The notes below the pieces were generated by a model. That model was not told where the DNA came from. It made no database searches and saw nothing but the letters and a program-made list of their open reading frames with translations. A stretch of DNA of 64,000 bases, taken from the NCBI GenBank assembly GCA_002946415.1, contig NJPS01000076.1:1539163-1603162 (forward strand). Reading direction: 5' to 3'. This stretch comes from Rutstroemia sp. NJR-2017a BVV2 (Eukaryota > Ascomycota > Leotiomycetes > Helotiales > Rutstroemiaceae). Both the position numbers and the translations under genes were made by a program. This document shows, piece by piece, positions 1 to 10,250 of this stretch (positions within the stretch are counted from its first letter, which is position 1; each line of letters begins with the position of its first letter).

Positions 1-2275
1 ACAAGGGCCGTTTTCTATTGGGTGAAGATTTGCGGCTTTTGGGAGACGACAAATCTAAGCCGATGCTAGGAACAAATGAATTGACGAGCTTGGATGCCTT
101 CACTTGTGGAGAATTTGGAGCGGTTGAATCCAAGCCTTCTAAGGAAGTGCGAGGACTGATACCAGGAACATCCAAGCTTGGCCGTCCGGATGGCATAGAT
201 GGAAATCCAGTCCTTTTCTTGGTGGGCGACTCTCTACTGGCGTTCCTTGAGTGAGCCTTTCGATGCAAACTGATACTGGAGTCTGATTTCTCGGCGCTAT
301 TCGGAAGCGATGTCTCGATTGATGTGATGGTATTTTGTTTGACAAGTTTCTCAGGTGTCATGAAGCTGGCATTCCCAGACTCCTTAGCCATCATCTCCAA
401 CATCTGCTTTTCGAGGATATCTCTCCCATGATCTTGACTTTCCATCGTCCCACTGCGCCTTCGCTTGGAGAATCGTCCTATGTGTTCACTGTCCGAAGAC
501 TCAGAACTCGATCTACTTCTCGAGCGCAGGAAGCGATGTTTTTCACGGCTTGAAGCACCGCTGCCATGCTGATTGTTGGTTGCCTCATGTAACTTATGCC
601 TGCTTTTGAAACCAGCACTCTCCGGTTGTTTTTCAAGCTCATGCTTAAAAGACCTGAAGTCGGGTAATTTGGTATCTATACGCAAATCCAAGGCCGCGTC
701 GCCTTTCTTACCATTGCCCTTTTTACCATGAGACCGATCTGAAGACTTTCGAATATCCGAGCTTTCAGGGGCACGAGGCATCGCAGGAAATATTAGCCGT
801 CCGCTGCGGTCCTCAATCAATGATTTGTTGTCATCCTGTTCGAGCCAGTATATATCCGCAAGCATATCCGCAGGGTTTATGGCCCAGTCGATCCTCGGAC
901 GCACGACCTTAGGCGCAGCCTGGCTTTTTGGACCGGCGGATTCTGGTGATGTATGTATGGCGGATTCATCCTCTATAGTTTTAGAAAATGGTGGTAGAGC
1001 CACGCGATGTCCGTTGATGAAATCGTCATGCAAAGCGGCCTTTGAGACCTCGTCCACCCACCATGAAACTTTATGTACGTTCCCAAAACCTTGTGCTTCG
1101 CCGTCTATGTTAATGCGAGCTCGAGCGCGGACCTTCCTATTACGTATATATTGCAAGGGGTTATATTGTCGCCCAAAAACACGTTGAGGTCGGTCAGGAG
1201 AAGATGCAGGCTGCGCAGACGTAGACGAGCCAGCAACCGGTCCACTGGGGCTGGTATTCTGACCCTTTTCTGAAGAACTGACTTTGAGAGGAGGGATATA
1301 CTGAAGTAAGCGGCGGTATTGGGCCATCAACTCAATCGCCTTCTTGGCTTTCTCCGCTCGTGCTAACGTGGATGATGAAAAGTGGTATTGGTAAATGGAC
1401 TCAGGACTGTCGAAGGTTCCTGGCACTGGATTGATTCTCAGCCCGGATGACACGCGAGGGACACTTGATAGCACCCTATCATTTCGATCTGGCTTGGGCG
1501 AAATGTTCCTTGAAGTTCTTCTCTGCTGCTGTAAATGCTGACGTAAACTACCCCCTGGGAACCCCTCACCAAGTGCAGGACCTGCAGAAGGTAAAGGTGT
1601 AGATATGTTGCGCCTTGACGCAATCCTCCTACTTTCACTGAGATTCAGTGCCAGATTGACAATTTGCGCTGAGTCGACATCAAGCCCAGAGCTACGATCT
1701 GATTGCTCTGAGACATGTGCGACATCTCTGTTCTCGTCAAGTCGTGGCGCATTTGTGTCGCCAACAACTTCGTTCTCAGCCCCCTCTTCTATCGGCGCGC
1801 TGACCACGTTCGATGCTAGAGGACTGCCCGCGCTTGCTCCACTGCTAGAAATCCGTTTGGTGTTCTTCTTGTCGCTCGACTTGCCTTTGAAGTCGTGGAG
1901 TAAACTGCGTGTGCGAGAGGGTCGTTCACCTAAGGGCGGGCTCTCCGAGCTTCGATGGAATATAGAACCTGATAACAAGAATCCTCCACCACTTTTCCCT
2001 TTGTTATGCGGTTTATGAATAGTCCTGCTATCCTTTTTGACTCCATCGTTCGTGCTGGTGCCCAGATCCCCCTGCTGATTATCGTCTCCGTCATTCAACG
2101 TGCTTGTCGCGAAGCTATTTCGATTACTCACGGCGGTGTTGGATTCGCCTGTGTCATTGCTGCCAGTGCTATATCGTGTGTTTGAAGCCGAGAAAGTGCT
2201 CGAAGTAGGTCGGGGCTCCGTTGGAGAAGCAATGGTGCTGTCCTTGGTCGTGCCGTTATGCGCGTGGGATGTCAT
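1..2275 (-). CDS. MTC4-like large Ser-rich protein, 3' end beyond window
   Basis: One frame is open without a stop from an ATG at 2275-2273 to the left edge: 758 codons, C-terminus missing. The product is very rich in Ser, Arg and charged residues and looks mostly disordered. The one compact segment (about residues 375-490) reads YNPLQYIRNRKVRARARIN, then a WWVDEV motif, then INPADMLADIYWLEQDDN. From memory this block is conserved in fungal proteins annotated as maintenance of telomere capping protein 4 (MTC4; S. pombe mug56-like), a family of unsettled biochemical role; that identity is family knowledge, not shown here. An RS-like stretch (RSRSRSSSESSDSE) lies near residue 625. The start was chosen as the first ATG of the open frame. 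No intron is needed. It lies in tandem downstream of NOP7 on the same strand, 566 bp away. Confidence 0.8.
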   Translation of the reverse strand, partial: MTSHAHNGTTKDSTIASPTEPRPTSSTFSASNTRYSTGSNDTGESNTAVSNRNSFATSTLNDGDDNQQGDLGTSTNDGVKKDSRTIHKPHNKGKSGGGFLLSGSIFHRSSESPPLGERPSRTRSLLHDFKGKSSDKKNTKRISSSGASAGSPLASNVVSAPIEEGAENEVVGDTNAPRLDENRDVAHVSEQSDRSSGLDVDSAQIVNLALNLSESRRIASRRNISTPLPSAGPALGEGFPGGSLRQHLQQQRRTSRNISPKPDRNDRVLSSVPRVSSGLRINPVPGTFDSPESIYQYHFSSSTLARAEKAKKAIELMAQYRRLLQYIPPLKVSSSEKGQNTSPSGPVAGSSTSAQPASSPDRPQRVFGRQYNPLQYIRNRKVRARARINIDGEAQGFGNVHKVSWWVDEVSKAALHDDFINGHRVALPPFSKTIEDESAIHTSPESAGPKSQAAPKVVRPRIDWAINPADMLADIYWLEQDDNKSLIEDRSGRLIFPAMPRAPESSDIRKSSDRSHGKKGNGKKGDAALDLRIDTKLPDFRSFKHELEKQPESAGFKSRHKLHEATNNQHGSGASSREKHRFLRSRSRSSSESSDSEHIGRFSKRRRSGTMESQDHGRDILEKQMLEMMAKESGNASFMTPEKLVKQNTITSIETSLPNSAEKSDSSISLHRKAHSRNASRESPTKKRTGFPSMPSGRPSLDVPGISPRTSLEGLDSTAPNSPQVKASKLVNSFVPSIGLDLSSPKSRKSSPNRKRPL

Positions 2276-2841
2276 CGTTCTCGCCCTACGAGCTCTTTGC
2301 CTGCATCACCATCCAAGCTGTTCAAAGTCTGTGCTACTCCATTGTGAAATAGTTGTAGCGGAAAGGACTTAGTCGCAGACTAGTACATGTAGTTGAAATT
2401 GGGTGATTAATATGCCGAAGGGTGTTTTGTCGATCAGCATGGTTACGGAAGTAATCAGTACTGGACTTGCGACCATGCCCAATGACATCGCTAAACCCAC
2501 TTCAAACACCACTATAATTACAATATAGGCACAAAAATAGCTAAGATTAAGAAAAGTGCAACACTAAATCCGAAAAGATAACGTGCTGCAGAATAATTTC
2601 GAAATTAAAACATTTTCATCGGAATAATTTGATATGGAATTCAAATGTACCACTCATTAAAACATTATCAGGGACGCACGGACATTGCTATGCTTTTTGT
2701 TACTACTGTTCTACTCCTCACAGATGGATTTGAGTGAAGTACTCAGTGTAAACGCCGATGATCTAGATACAAAGACTCCTGAAGTCTCCCCTCCATAAAC
2801 GCCGTACTTTTCCTCAACTACATTAGCCAACGTCTTCTTCC
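2276..2841. other. intergenic spacer between NOP7 and the MTC4-like gene
   Basis: 566 bp, AT-rich, with no credible ORF. It must hold the 3' UTR of NOP7 and the promoter and 5' UTR of the MTC4-like gene, both on the minus strand. No clear TATA box or repeat was seen. Confidence 0.6.
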
Positions 2842-5006
2842 CTACTCCCTGGGAGCAGCTTTTCCGGACTTCTCGAGCTTTCTTCTCTTTGATCGTAGAG
2901 CTTCAGCCTCAGCATCTTTCTTCTTGTTACTGTAAACCATCTTCTCTAAAATCTTCCTCTTCTTCCTACTCATCATCATCTTAGCTCTCTCCAGCTCCTC
3001 ATCCTCTTCCTTTGCCTTCTTCGCCGCCTTCTTCTTTGCATCAGCTTTCGCCTTAGCCCTAGGGTCCACTTCTTTTTCTTGCAAGGCCACTCCTGACAAT
3101 TCAGCCTCAAGCTCGCGTTGACGTTGAAGGGCAGCGGATTCTCCTTCGTCCTCATCCTCTTCTGCGTCTGAGAAGCCACCAAATGATTCGCGACCTTGCT
3201 CCGAAGCATCATCAGAATCATCGTCAGAGCCAGCTACGTCCATACCAGTAGCGGTCTCATCAACATCCATGATTGCAAGAGTCTTTGGCTCTTTGACAGC
3301 CATATCATCGTCGGAGACATCTGGCTCCTCCTCCATGTCACTCTCCATCTCCAATTCTTCGCCCTCCCTTTCTTGGTCTTCAAGAGGAGCTGATGGGTCG
3401 TATTGGCCACGAACCTTCTTGACGAATGGACTGAGATGAGGAGGCAGTTGGGCACCGGGTGCGTACAAGTCTGGTCTCTTAAGCTCTTCGTCGTTGATGC
3501 AGTCCCAGACCCATTGAGGCTGGACATAGATACGACCTGGAACTCGGGCACCAGGTTTTAAGCGCTGTACTGTTTGGTTGTCCTCTACGTCTTCCATTTC
3601 CTCATCTTCGGGTTGGACTTGAACTGGGGGACGATCGACAATCTGGTGTGTGATGGAAGGGTCCAACTCATTGTGAGTAAAAGCCCCCTCGCCTAAAACA
3701 GAATCCCAGCCGATACGCTTGCATCCAAAAGCACGAAGAATGAACTCCAGGGGCTGTCGAGGAGTTTCCCTTGACAGGAAAAATGTGAATTTTGAAAACA
3801 GTGTCGATGGATCTGTGGTGGAGTACGATGGCTGCATGAGTATATCTCCTCCAGGCGCGACTGGCTCAAATTTATCAATGGTATCGGTTCCTTGCCCTTC
3901 ATCCTCTTCATCATTGTCAGCAGTCGTATCAGTTTTTCGCGCTTCTTCGACCTCCTTCTCGGGTGCGTTCAGTTGAAGCATCAATTTATCAATCTCCGCC
4001 TGGAGCTTGGGATCCGGCTTTGCAGTTTCGCCATTGGTTATGGGTTTGGGTTGCTCAATCGCACCGACTCCGTTTCCTTCTAACGAAAAGGCTCCAAGCC
4101 CAGCATCCTGATCATCTCTAGCCTTGTCAAACTTGGGTGGGTACACCAAACCAATGGAAGTATATAGACGGAAATTGACGAAGCCTAGCAAGGTCTGATA
4201 AAACTCGACGAAGGTGCCCATAATCCGAAAATCCACATCCTTGGTAACTCGTTGATTAAATCTGTAAGGAACAAGCCAGAGTATGTCTTGACCTTGGATG
4301 GTAGCCTGATAATAGATGCCTTTGATGGACAAAAATGACTTTCGCAAGCTGTTTGAAACGATTAAATAATGCTCGAACTCTAAGCATAGCTTTTCGCATC
4401 GGGCAATCATCTTCGCTGGAACAGTCGATGTCGAAGGGAGATTTGCGAACAAGAAAAGCATAGAAAGACAATCGTCAAGATCTCGTAGCGCATCAATAAA
4501 TGTTGGGTATCTCTCTCGAATGATGTGATCGAGGTTGTACTTTGTTTTTCCAGTCTTCTCGGGTCTCGAAGCATTGCGCTCGAGTCTTGCTGCATCATGC
4601 GCATCTCCTCTTCCCAATGCTTTTGAAATCTTCTTCTCGAGGGCTTTCTGCTCGCGGAAAGCTTCAAGAACCTTCTCATGCAGAAGCCATTGAATGTCTT
4701 TTGTATAGTAGAAAGTGGTGGACTGGGTGGAAGATTTCGACGCCTTCTTCTTATTTCGCGGTTCTCGAGGATAGATTCCTTTCCATATACACAGCTTTCG
4801 GAAATCAGGTAGACTGTAGCATCGGGCAATTAGCATTAAGAAAGGTGAGAGCAGATGAACGCCTTGCGCAGAGGTTGAGTATTTCTTCCAGATTGGAGCA
4901 TCACCACCAATTGTACTTACGAAATTTGTAACTTCCTCACTGCCTGCGTTCTAGTGATGAAATTCTTGGCCTGGCCAGACGTTCCCTTCTTCTTTATTCT
5001 TCCCAT
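2842..5006 (-). CDS. NOP7: Pescadillo homolog, ribosome biogenesis factor NOP7
   Basis: Two exons: 5006-4921 and 4813-2842. The 107-nt intron starts GTAAGT and ends TACAG and splits a Ser codon. The protein is 685 aa, slightly longer than is usual for the family. Exon 1 encodes [20 protein letters not shown], the classic pescadillo start, and exon 2 continues into [20 protein letters not shown]. The N-terminal pescadillo domain covers about residues 5-280. A BRCT domain follows (about 350-470, with conserved W residues near WVWDC). Then come a long Asp/Glu-rich stretch (about 490-600) and a Lys/Arg-rich C-terminal coiled coil. In yeast Nop7 works with Erb1 and Ytm1 (PeBoW) in 27S pre-rRNA processing and 60S assembly in the nucleolus. 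It is divergent from GAB1 with 324 bp between the start codons. Confidence 0.95.
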
Positions 5007-5330
5007 TATGAGTGTTGTGTGTGGAGTGGCACTTCTGGTGATATCGTGGGGTCTCCTCCGACTTACTGATAAAAAAGTTCCCAGGAAACTTTTTTTTTCT
5101 GTCCTTCAAAGCTCTGCGCCGCTAAGGTTAATCATTTATGGAGCAGCCCTATCATTGGTTGGATAGCTCACCGCCCAGCACGGACCAAGAAGCTTCAAAA
5201 GTGCTAGGAGGACAGAGCATCAGATCCAGAGCGGACGAGCCTTGAGGTGGTTGAGAAAGTAGGCATATCCATGGAGTAGAGAACCTTTGAGCTTCATTCA
5301 TTCGCTCAACATCATCACTTTTAGGAAGAA
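5007..5330. promoter_or_regulatory. Divergent NOP7/GAB1 promoter region with an inverted repeat
   Basis: 324 bp between two divergent ATGs. At 5071-5098 an A-run plus GTTCC faces GGAAAC plus a T-run, an almost perfect inverted repeat (arms about 11 nt, 2-nt centre, one extra A on the right). It could be a dA:dT nucleosome-depleting element serving both genes or a protein-binding site; the sequence alone cannot tell. Confidence 0.45.
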
Positions 5331-6699
5331 ATGAGCATCGACAGGAGGAAAGCTGCCCTTTTCGGTGCCGCCGCCGCGATTCGATTACTACTCTTCGTTT
5401 CGTTTCCAGGCCTGCCAGACTTGTTAACAGCGCGTGTCGAGATATCTACACCAGTGACAAGTTTCAAGAGATGTGAGTACTTGTCGCCAAGCGATATGTC
5501 AATAGCTAACCTGTTACAGTACAAGAGGGCCTCTTCCTATACAATCACAATGTGTCTCCCTACGATGGCGGAGTCTATCACCAAGCTCCATTATTCTTGC
5601 CTCTCTTCTCACTCCTTCCGAGCTCCTCGATATACCCCGCCTTTACATACCTTCTCTATATAGTGGTGGACCTGTTAAGCGCAGATTCCCTTATGAAGAT
5701 CGCAGACTCTGGAGAAGCAGGAAATTCGAGGCTTTTTAAATCCCCGAGGAAGGAGAAACGATGGACCAGTTTTGCAATTGCTGCCGCGTAAGTATATGGC
5801 TTGCGCATAATCACTAAGTATCCTCTAACCTCGCCTTCAGGTTCCTGTTCAATCCTTTCACTATAGCCACATGCATTGGCCGTCCGACCAGTGTCTTTAC
5901 AACATGCGCAATTCTTAACGCAATCTCCAAAGCCTTGGCTGGCGCATCATTCACATCGATGTCTGCCTTAGCATTCGCATCCTACCTTTCCATGTATCCA
6001 ATACTCCTGTTTCCACCTCTCGCCTTGCTATGCTATGATAGGCAGCGCCCCAAAAAGCGCCAAGATTCCCTGCCAATATTTGTTGCAGTTAGTGCTTTGG
6101 CCCTCGGCGGCTTTTTGTATGCCCTTCTGCAGGTATCTTCGTTGATCACCGGTTCATGGGAGTTCCTATCTTCGACATATGGCATCCAACTTCTGCTTCC
6201 AGATCTTACCCCAAACGTTGGACTTTGGTGGTATTTCTTCATCGAAATGTTTGACTCCTTCCGGTCATTCTTCCTTGGTGTATTTTGGCTACACCTTTCC
6301 TCATATGTTGGTGGCTTGACCATTCGTGTGAGACGTCAGCCTCTCTTTGTCCTCACCATACTCCTCGGAATATTCGCAATCTTCAAGCCCTACCCTTCAA
6401 TATCTGATACATCTCTGTTTCTGGGAATGCTTCCAGTCTACAGTCACCTGTTCCCTTTAATGAGATACACGTTCTTGGCGTCATCCACAGTACTGTATGC
6501 TACTTTACTAGGGCCGGCTTTCTACTATCTATGGATATATGCCGGGAGTGGCAACGCGAATTTCTTCTATGCAATCACTCTGGTCTGGAGTCTAGGCTGG
6601 AGCGTCCTGGTCGTCGCCGATTTACTTTATGCGGTCCTAAGAGATGAATGGGAAGTGGAAAGACCAGAAATGAAAGGCAAAGAGATTCGACAAATATAG
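5331..6699 (+). CDS. GAB1: GPI transamidase subunit PIG-U/GAB1 (CDC91-like)
   Basis: Three exons: 5331-5472, 5520-5787 and 5841-6699, giving 422 aa, within the family range. Intron 1 is only 47 nt (GTGAGT...ACAG) and intron 2 is 53 nt (GTAAGT...TTCAG). The spliced protein reads SFKRLQEGLFLYNHNVSPYD after the first membrane segment, a family hallmark, followed by VYHQAPLFLPLF. It is highly hydrophobic, with about eight or nine predicted membrane helices, and the C-terminus ends in a short charged tail. PIG-U is a subunit of the ER GPI transamidase complex (with Gpi8, Gaa1, Gpi16, Gpi17), which attaches GPI anchors to proteins and is thought to recognise the lipid anchor. It is convergent with the next gene, with 118 bp between stop codons. 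Confidence 0.93.
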
Positions 6700-6817
6700 T
6701 TCCAATATGAATACCAGCGGATCTAATCTAACATATCATTACACAACCACGGTCTACATCTGATTCGTGAATTTTTATCTTTCTTCTGATACTCTTGAAG
6801 CCATAAGCCTTCCATCA

Positions 6818-7558
6818 TTATGTATTTCGCTTGCCTGAAATATCATAGGAATTTATGCCACAGGAGTTTGGCAATACGCTTGCAACCTTGTGTTCAATCC
6901 ATAAGACCATTGACCTGGTCTTGGTAATACCAATTGTCTTCGCCGAAGCTTTCCTCTCCTTTTCTTCAGCATTCTTCAAAGATTTTGTTGCGAGCTTCAG
7001 CCGCTTCTCCTTTGCTTGAACCTCTCTTCTCTGCTCCTTTGCTTTTCTCCTCGCCTCGCTGTTTCTTCTCTTCTCTTTCTCTCTGTGTGTGCTGATCTGA
7101 TGTTTGTGTATCGCATCGACTGTTTTCGCTCTTTCTGCACTGTCGCGCCGCTTCTTGCTCCTCAGATACTTTGCACGAAGCCACTCATGCCGGGCATGAG
7201 CTCTCCTCTCCCAGAACCCGAACCATAGTTTACTAAAACCAGACCAGGGCCACTCCGGTTTCGCAGCCAGTTGGGTGGGATGGTTTTCTGAGGTATGATT
7301 CAACGATGCTATGTCGAAATCGCAGTTTTGGTAGACAGAGGGTCCTGCAGACGGTAAATCGTTTTGTTCGATGGTGCAGACACGACTATTGTTATCTATG
7401 GTCGGTTTCGCAAAAGGGTTCGGATTTTGCCAGAAGAGGTCTTGCGATTGGGAGAAATGTTGGGGAGACTGCTCGGCGAATAGCAGAGCAGGAACAGATT
7501 CTTCGAGTAGTGCCGCTGATATAGTCGCGAAGTCACAGACTTGGGTTCCTTCGGCCAT
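6818..7558 (-). CDS. Hypothetical basic coiled-coil protein
   Basis: A single-exon reading of 246 aa from the ATG at 7558 (MAEGTQVCDF). The frame stays open eight codons further upstream, but only to a GTG, so the ATG was chosen. The N-terminal half is Ser/Asn/Gln-rich and probably disordered. A short Trp-rich segment (WPWSGFSKLWFGFWERR, about residues 112-128) leads into an Arg/Lys/Glu-rich helix of about 85 residues, likely a coiled coil or RNA/DNA-contacting helix. No domain family was recognised. It is convergent with GAB1 and divergent from the Rrn9-domain gene. An intron near the C-terminus cannot be excluded because the last 20 residues lose the charged pattern. Confidence 0.6.
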   Translation of the reverse strand: MAEGTQVCDFATISAALLEESVPALLFAEQSPQHFSQSQDLFWQNPNPFAKPTIDNNSRVCTIEQNDLPSAGPSVYQNCDFDIASLNHTSENHPTQLAAKPEWPWSGFSKLWFGFWERRAHARHEWLRAKYLRSKKRRDSAERAKTVDAIHKHQISTHREKEKRRNSEARRKAKEQRREVQAKEKRLKLATKSLKNAEEKERKASAKTIGITKTRSMVLWIEHKVASVLPNSCGINSYDISGKRNT

Positions 7559-8086
7559 GATGGCGATTTGGCTGGCTTTCACGGACAGTGATTCTGATCA
7601 AGGAAAGGAAATATGATAGGTAGGAAGCAACTGGGTCATCTTGAGGTATGGGTTGTATAACATGCACTTCATACACAAGAACTGCTTCGTCACTGAATCA
7701 CTAATTGACACATCTAGGCGTGTTGAGGTTACTGTTTCTGATAATTCGGTGGATAAATCTTAATTGAATTGAGTTTGCTGTACCGCAAAGTTGTAAGAAT
7801 GGTTGCTTGGGAAGCTAGCACTGCTAGGTCGTATCATCGATGATGATCTGCCGTGGTTAAACACTTCTGCCATTCAGATAATTCATAAGAAACAAACCTA
7901 AACATACGAGCAAACATCTAACGTGAATCACCAAAGTGCAAGGGTCAATCACACTCACCTCTCCCGTGATAGAAGATATTTACAGTACTTCTTCCTCATA
8001 TGAACTAAATACGGTTAGACCAATATGAGGCGGTGAGTGACTTCTCGGCAGGCAGAATATTTCACCAAATTCGAGTAACCAATGGC
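7559..8086. promoter_or_regulatory. Divergent intergenic region
   Basis: 528 bp between the divergent basic coiled-coil gene (minus) and the Rrn9-domain gene (plus). It must contain both promoters. It is AT-rich in the centre (7740-7930); no palindrome, TATA box or repeat stood out. The plus-strand frame is open upstream to a GTG at 8033, so part of this stretch is readable but not thought to be coding. Confidence 0.5.
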
Positions 8087-9988
8087 ATGACTTCAGCCAT
8101 GTCTTCCCCATCAGATTCCACATATACAAGCCCTTCGCCGCCAAGGGCAAACCGTTGGCGAGGTCCTCCGAGGACATGGCAACAATTGACAGAAGAGGAG
8201 CGTGGTTTGGCAGCTTCTCTCGATGAACTGAGAAACAGAGATCTGAGTGTGCACTTGTATAACGCTTTCGCTTTGAAACGACGAGCAAAGGAGTTTGATG
8301 CAAGAATTGACGACAAGGAAAACTATGATGATGAGGATTCCGATGAGACCAATGGATTCAGACCTCCGAGAAATTGGACAGCGTGGCCGATTGAACCGTC
8401 CAATGTTCCCCGGGAAGGCGAGCAGATAGGACCTGATGATGGGGATGATATCTTCACTTTGAAAAGAGATCAAGTTACCAAGCCGAGCCGGGACTTGGAA
8501 GAAATGCTCGTCGCAACTACATTAAGATTTGCGAAAGAAAAGTTCCAGTCCAGAGAAAGTGAATCCGAGAGAGTTGTGGAGGATGCAGATGCTGAACATG
8601 TAGAAACGCGCTCGGGGCTGGATGAATCTGGTGAAGAAGATGCTGGAGATGGAACGGATAGTATCAGAGCGCCTTCCGAACCACCATCCACTACCACCAT
8701 ACTTCGACCTGCCGTTTCTGCTGATGACGAGCGATCCCGAGAATTACTACGTCCATCAATACGGCACGCACTTTCCAAACTAGACGAAGTCTTGATGGCA
8801 TTACATCATGCACGTCAAACCTGTCAACGTTACGCCTCGCAATCTGAACCAGATACGGACGTCGAATCAGTGTCACGTGCAAGCAGCAAAGCACCCGAGC
8901 AATCAGGTGACGACGGAGTACCAAAGGTGAAAAGGCCCAAAGGACGACCTCGCAAGCACGCGCCTATCAGCACCCCGACTACGCGCGAAAGTTCGCCTAT
9001 TGGAGGAGAGCCGGATGATCCTGAGACCTGGCGAACTACACGTGGAAAGACAACCCGGCGAGGACGTCCAAAGAAGGTCTATGAGAAACTGGAGGGCGAG
9101 ACTCAGATTGAGTATCTGACACGAATCGCGCGGACCCAGAAGAAGCCCTTGCCAAAATTTGCTCCTTCCCTTAAAACGGAGCTTTCTCGGTCAGCGTCCC
9201 CGAGCAAGTCACCGAAAAAGCGTGGAAATTCAGGGCTACAAGAGCATCATCACAAACGAAATTATGGCCTACGAGACTGGAGCGAGGTGCTTGGCTCTGC
9301 TGCACTGGTTGGGTTTTCGCCAGATGTTATTGCTAGGGCTACTCAACGATGCGCCAATTTATTCGGCGAGAGTATGACAATGAGAACCATGGTTGAAGGG
9401 CCGGTCAGTGCGCAAGCTATGGATTATCTTGTAGAGTATCATCCCGGCATGATACCGGATCTGGAAGACGTTGAGGACGAAATGTCAGTTCCCGCTTCTG
9501 AAACTGCCGCCATAACAAACACAAATGACTCGTCCTCGGTGAATCGAAAACCATACTACTGTCCCAATACAAAATGTCCCGCAAATAAGAGCGGGTTTAA
9601 AACCTCTGCGGATTTACTAAAGCACGTCAAGACGGAACACAAGATATCAAAAAAGCAGATTGAGGAACTGATGTTCGACAGTGACGATGAGATGGATGGC
9701 GCGGTGCATGTTGATAGGTTCTTGAAACCTATTTCTGGGAAGAGGGGATGGAGGGGACTTGATTCCGGGGAAAGGAAACGGGGGAGATGGGCTGAAAATG
9801 GTAAAGCGAAGAAAGAGAATCATGGTGAAAGCGAGGATTATGATTCCGAGAATTCAGAATCAGAGTCTGACTCTGAGGATGAGCTAGAGGATGGGCAGGA
9901 GCAGGATGATGAGCAGGAGGTTGGTTATGATGTGGAAGTCGAAGTCGAGGCGGATGATTCAGGAAACGAAAGCGTAGGGTCTGCTTAA
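8087..9988 (+). CDS. Rrn9-domain protein with AT-hooks and a C2H2-like finger
   Basis: Single exon. The first in-frame ATG is at 8087 (a second at 8099), giving 633 aa. Near the N-terminus (about residues 28-110) lies LTEEERGLAASLDELRNRDL, then HLYNAFALKRRA and WTAWPIEPSNVPR, the pattern I associate with the fungal Rrn9 domain. Rrn9 is a subunit of the yeast upstream activation factor of RNA polymerase I. Two AT-hook-like motifs follow, KRPKGRPRKHA (about 282) and TRRGRPKKV (about 321). A C-x4-C-x15-H-x4-H finger occurs at about 489-518, starting YYCPNTKC. The C-terminus is strongly Glu/Asp/Ser-rich. Nuclear DNA-bound function is a fair inference, and Pol I initiation is likely but not proven. 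Its neighbour NOP7 also serves ribosome synthesis. Confidence 0.85.
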   Translation: MTSAMSSPSDSTYTSPSPPRANRWRGPPRTWQQLTEEERGLAASLDELRNRDLSVHLYNAFALKRRAKEFDARIDDKENYDDEDSDETNGFRPPRNWTAWPIEPSNVPREGEQIGPDDGDDIFTLKRDQVTKPSRDLEEMLVATTLRFAKEKFQSRESESERVVEDADAEHVETRSGLDESGEEDAGDGTDSIRAPSEPPSTTTILRPAVSADDERSRELLRPSIRHALSKLDEVLMALHHARQTCQRYASQSEPDTDVESVSRASSKAPEQSGDDGVPKVKRPKGRPRKHAPISTPTTRESSPIGGEPDDPETWRTTRGKTTRRGRPKKVYEKLEGETQIEYLTRIARTQKKPLPKFAPSLKTELSRSASPSKSPKKRGNSGLQEHHHKRNYGLRDWSEVLGSAALVGFSPDVIARATQRCANLFGESMTMRTMVEGPVSAQAMDYLVEYHPGMIPDLEDVEDEMSVPASETAAITNTNDSSSVNRKPYYCPNTKCPANKSGFKTSADLLKHVKTEHKISKKQIEELMFDSDDEMDGAVHVDRFLKPISGKRGWRGLDSGERKRGRWAENGKAKKENHGESEDYDSENSESESDSEDELEDGQEQDDEQEVGYDVEVEVEADDSGNESVGSA

Positions 9989-10250
9989 TTTCGACATCCG
10001 TTTCCACCCAACCAAACAGAACCGGAAGGCATTGCAACACTACTTCATCACAATGCATGAATCGGAAATTTGTAGAAGCTCGAAAGCCGTTCACAAAGTC
10101 TCGCATTGCATTATTGTTTAAACTCAGCAAGTAATGCTATAGGTCTGTATAACGCTTATTCCACCACCAACATCACGCGCTCTACGCACAACACATCTCT
10201 CGCTCCGCTTCACTCACTAGATTCTCATATAAGAATAACAACTCAGCAAT

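Noticed and set aside
2976..3551. Long frames in other phases over NOP7
   Set aside because: Shadow frames of a highly charged coding region; the pescadillo frame explains the sequence.
8033..8086. Upstream extension of the Rrn9-domain protein
   Set aside because: The frame is open but starts with GTG; the first ATG is at 8087 and nuclear fungal genes very rarely start at GTG.
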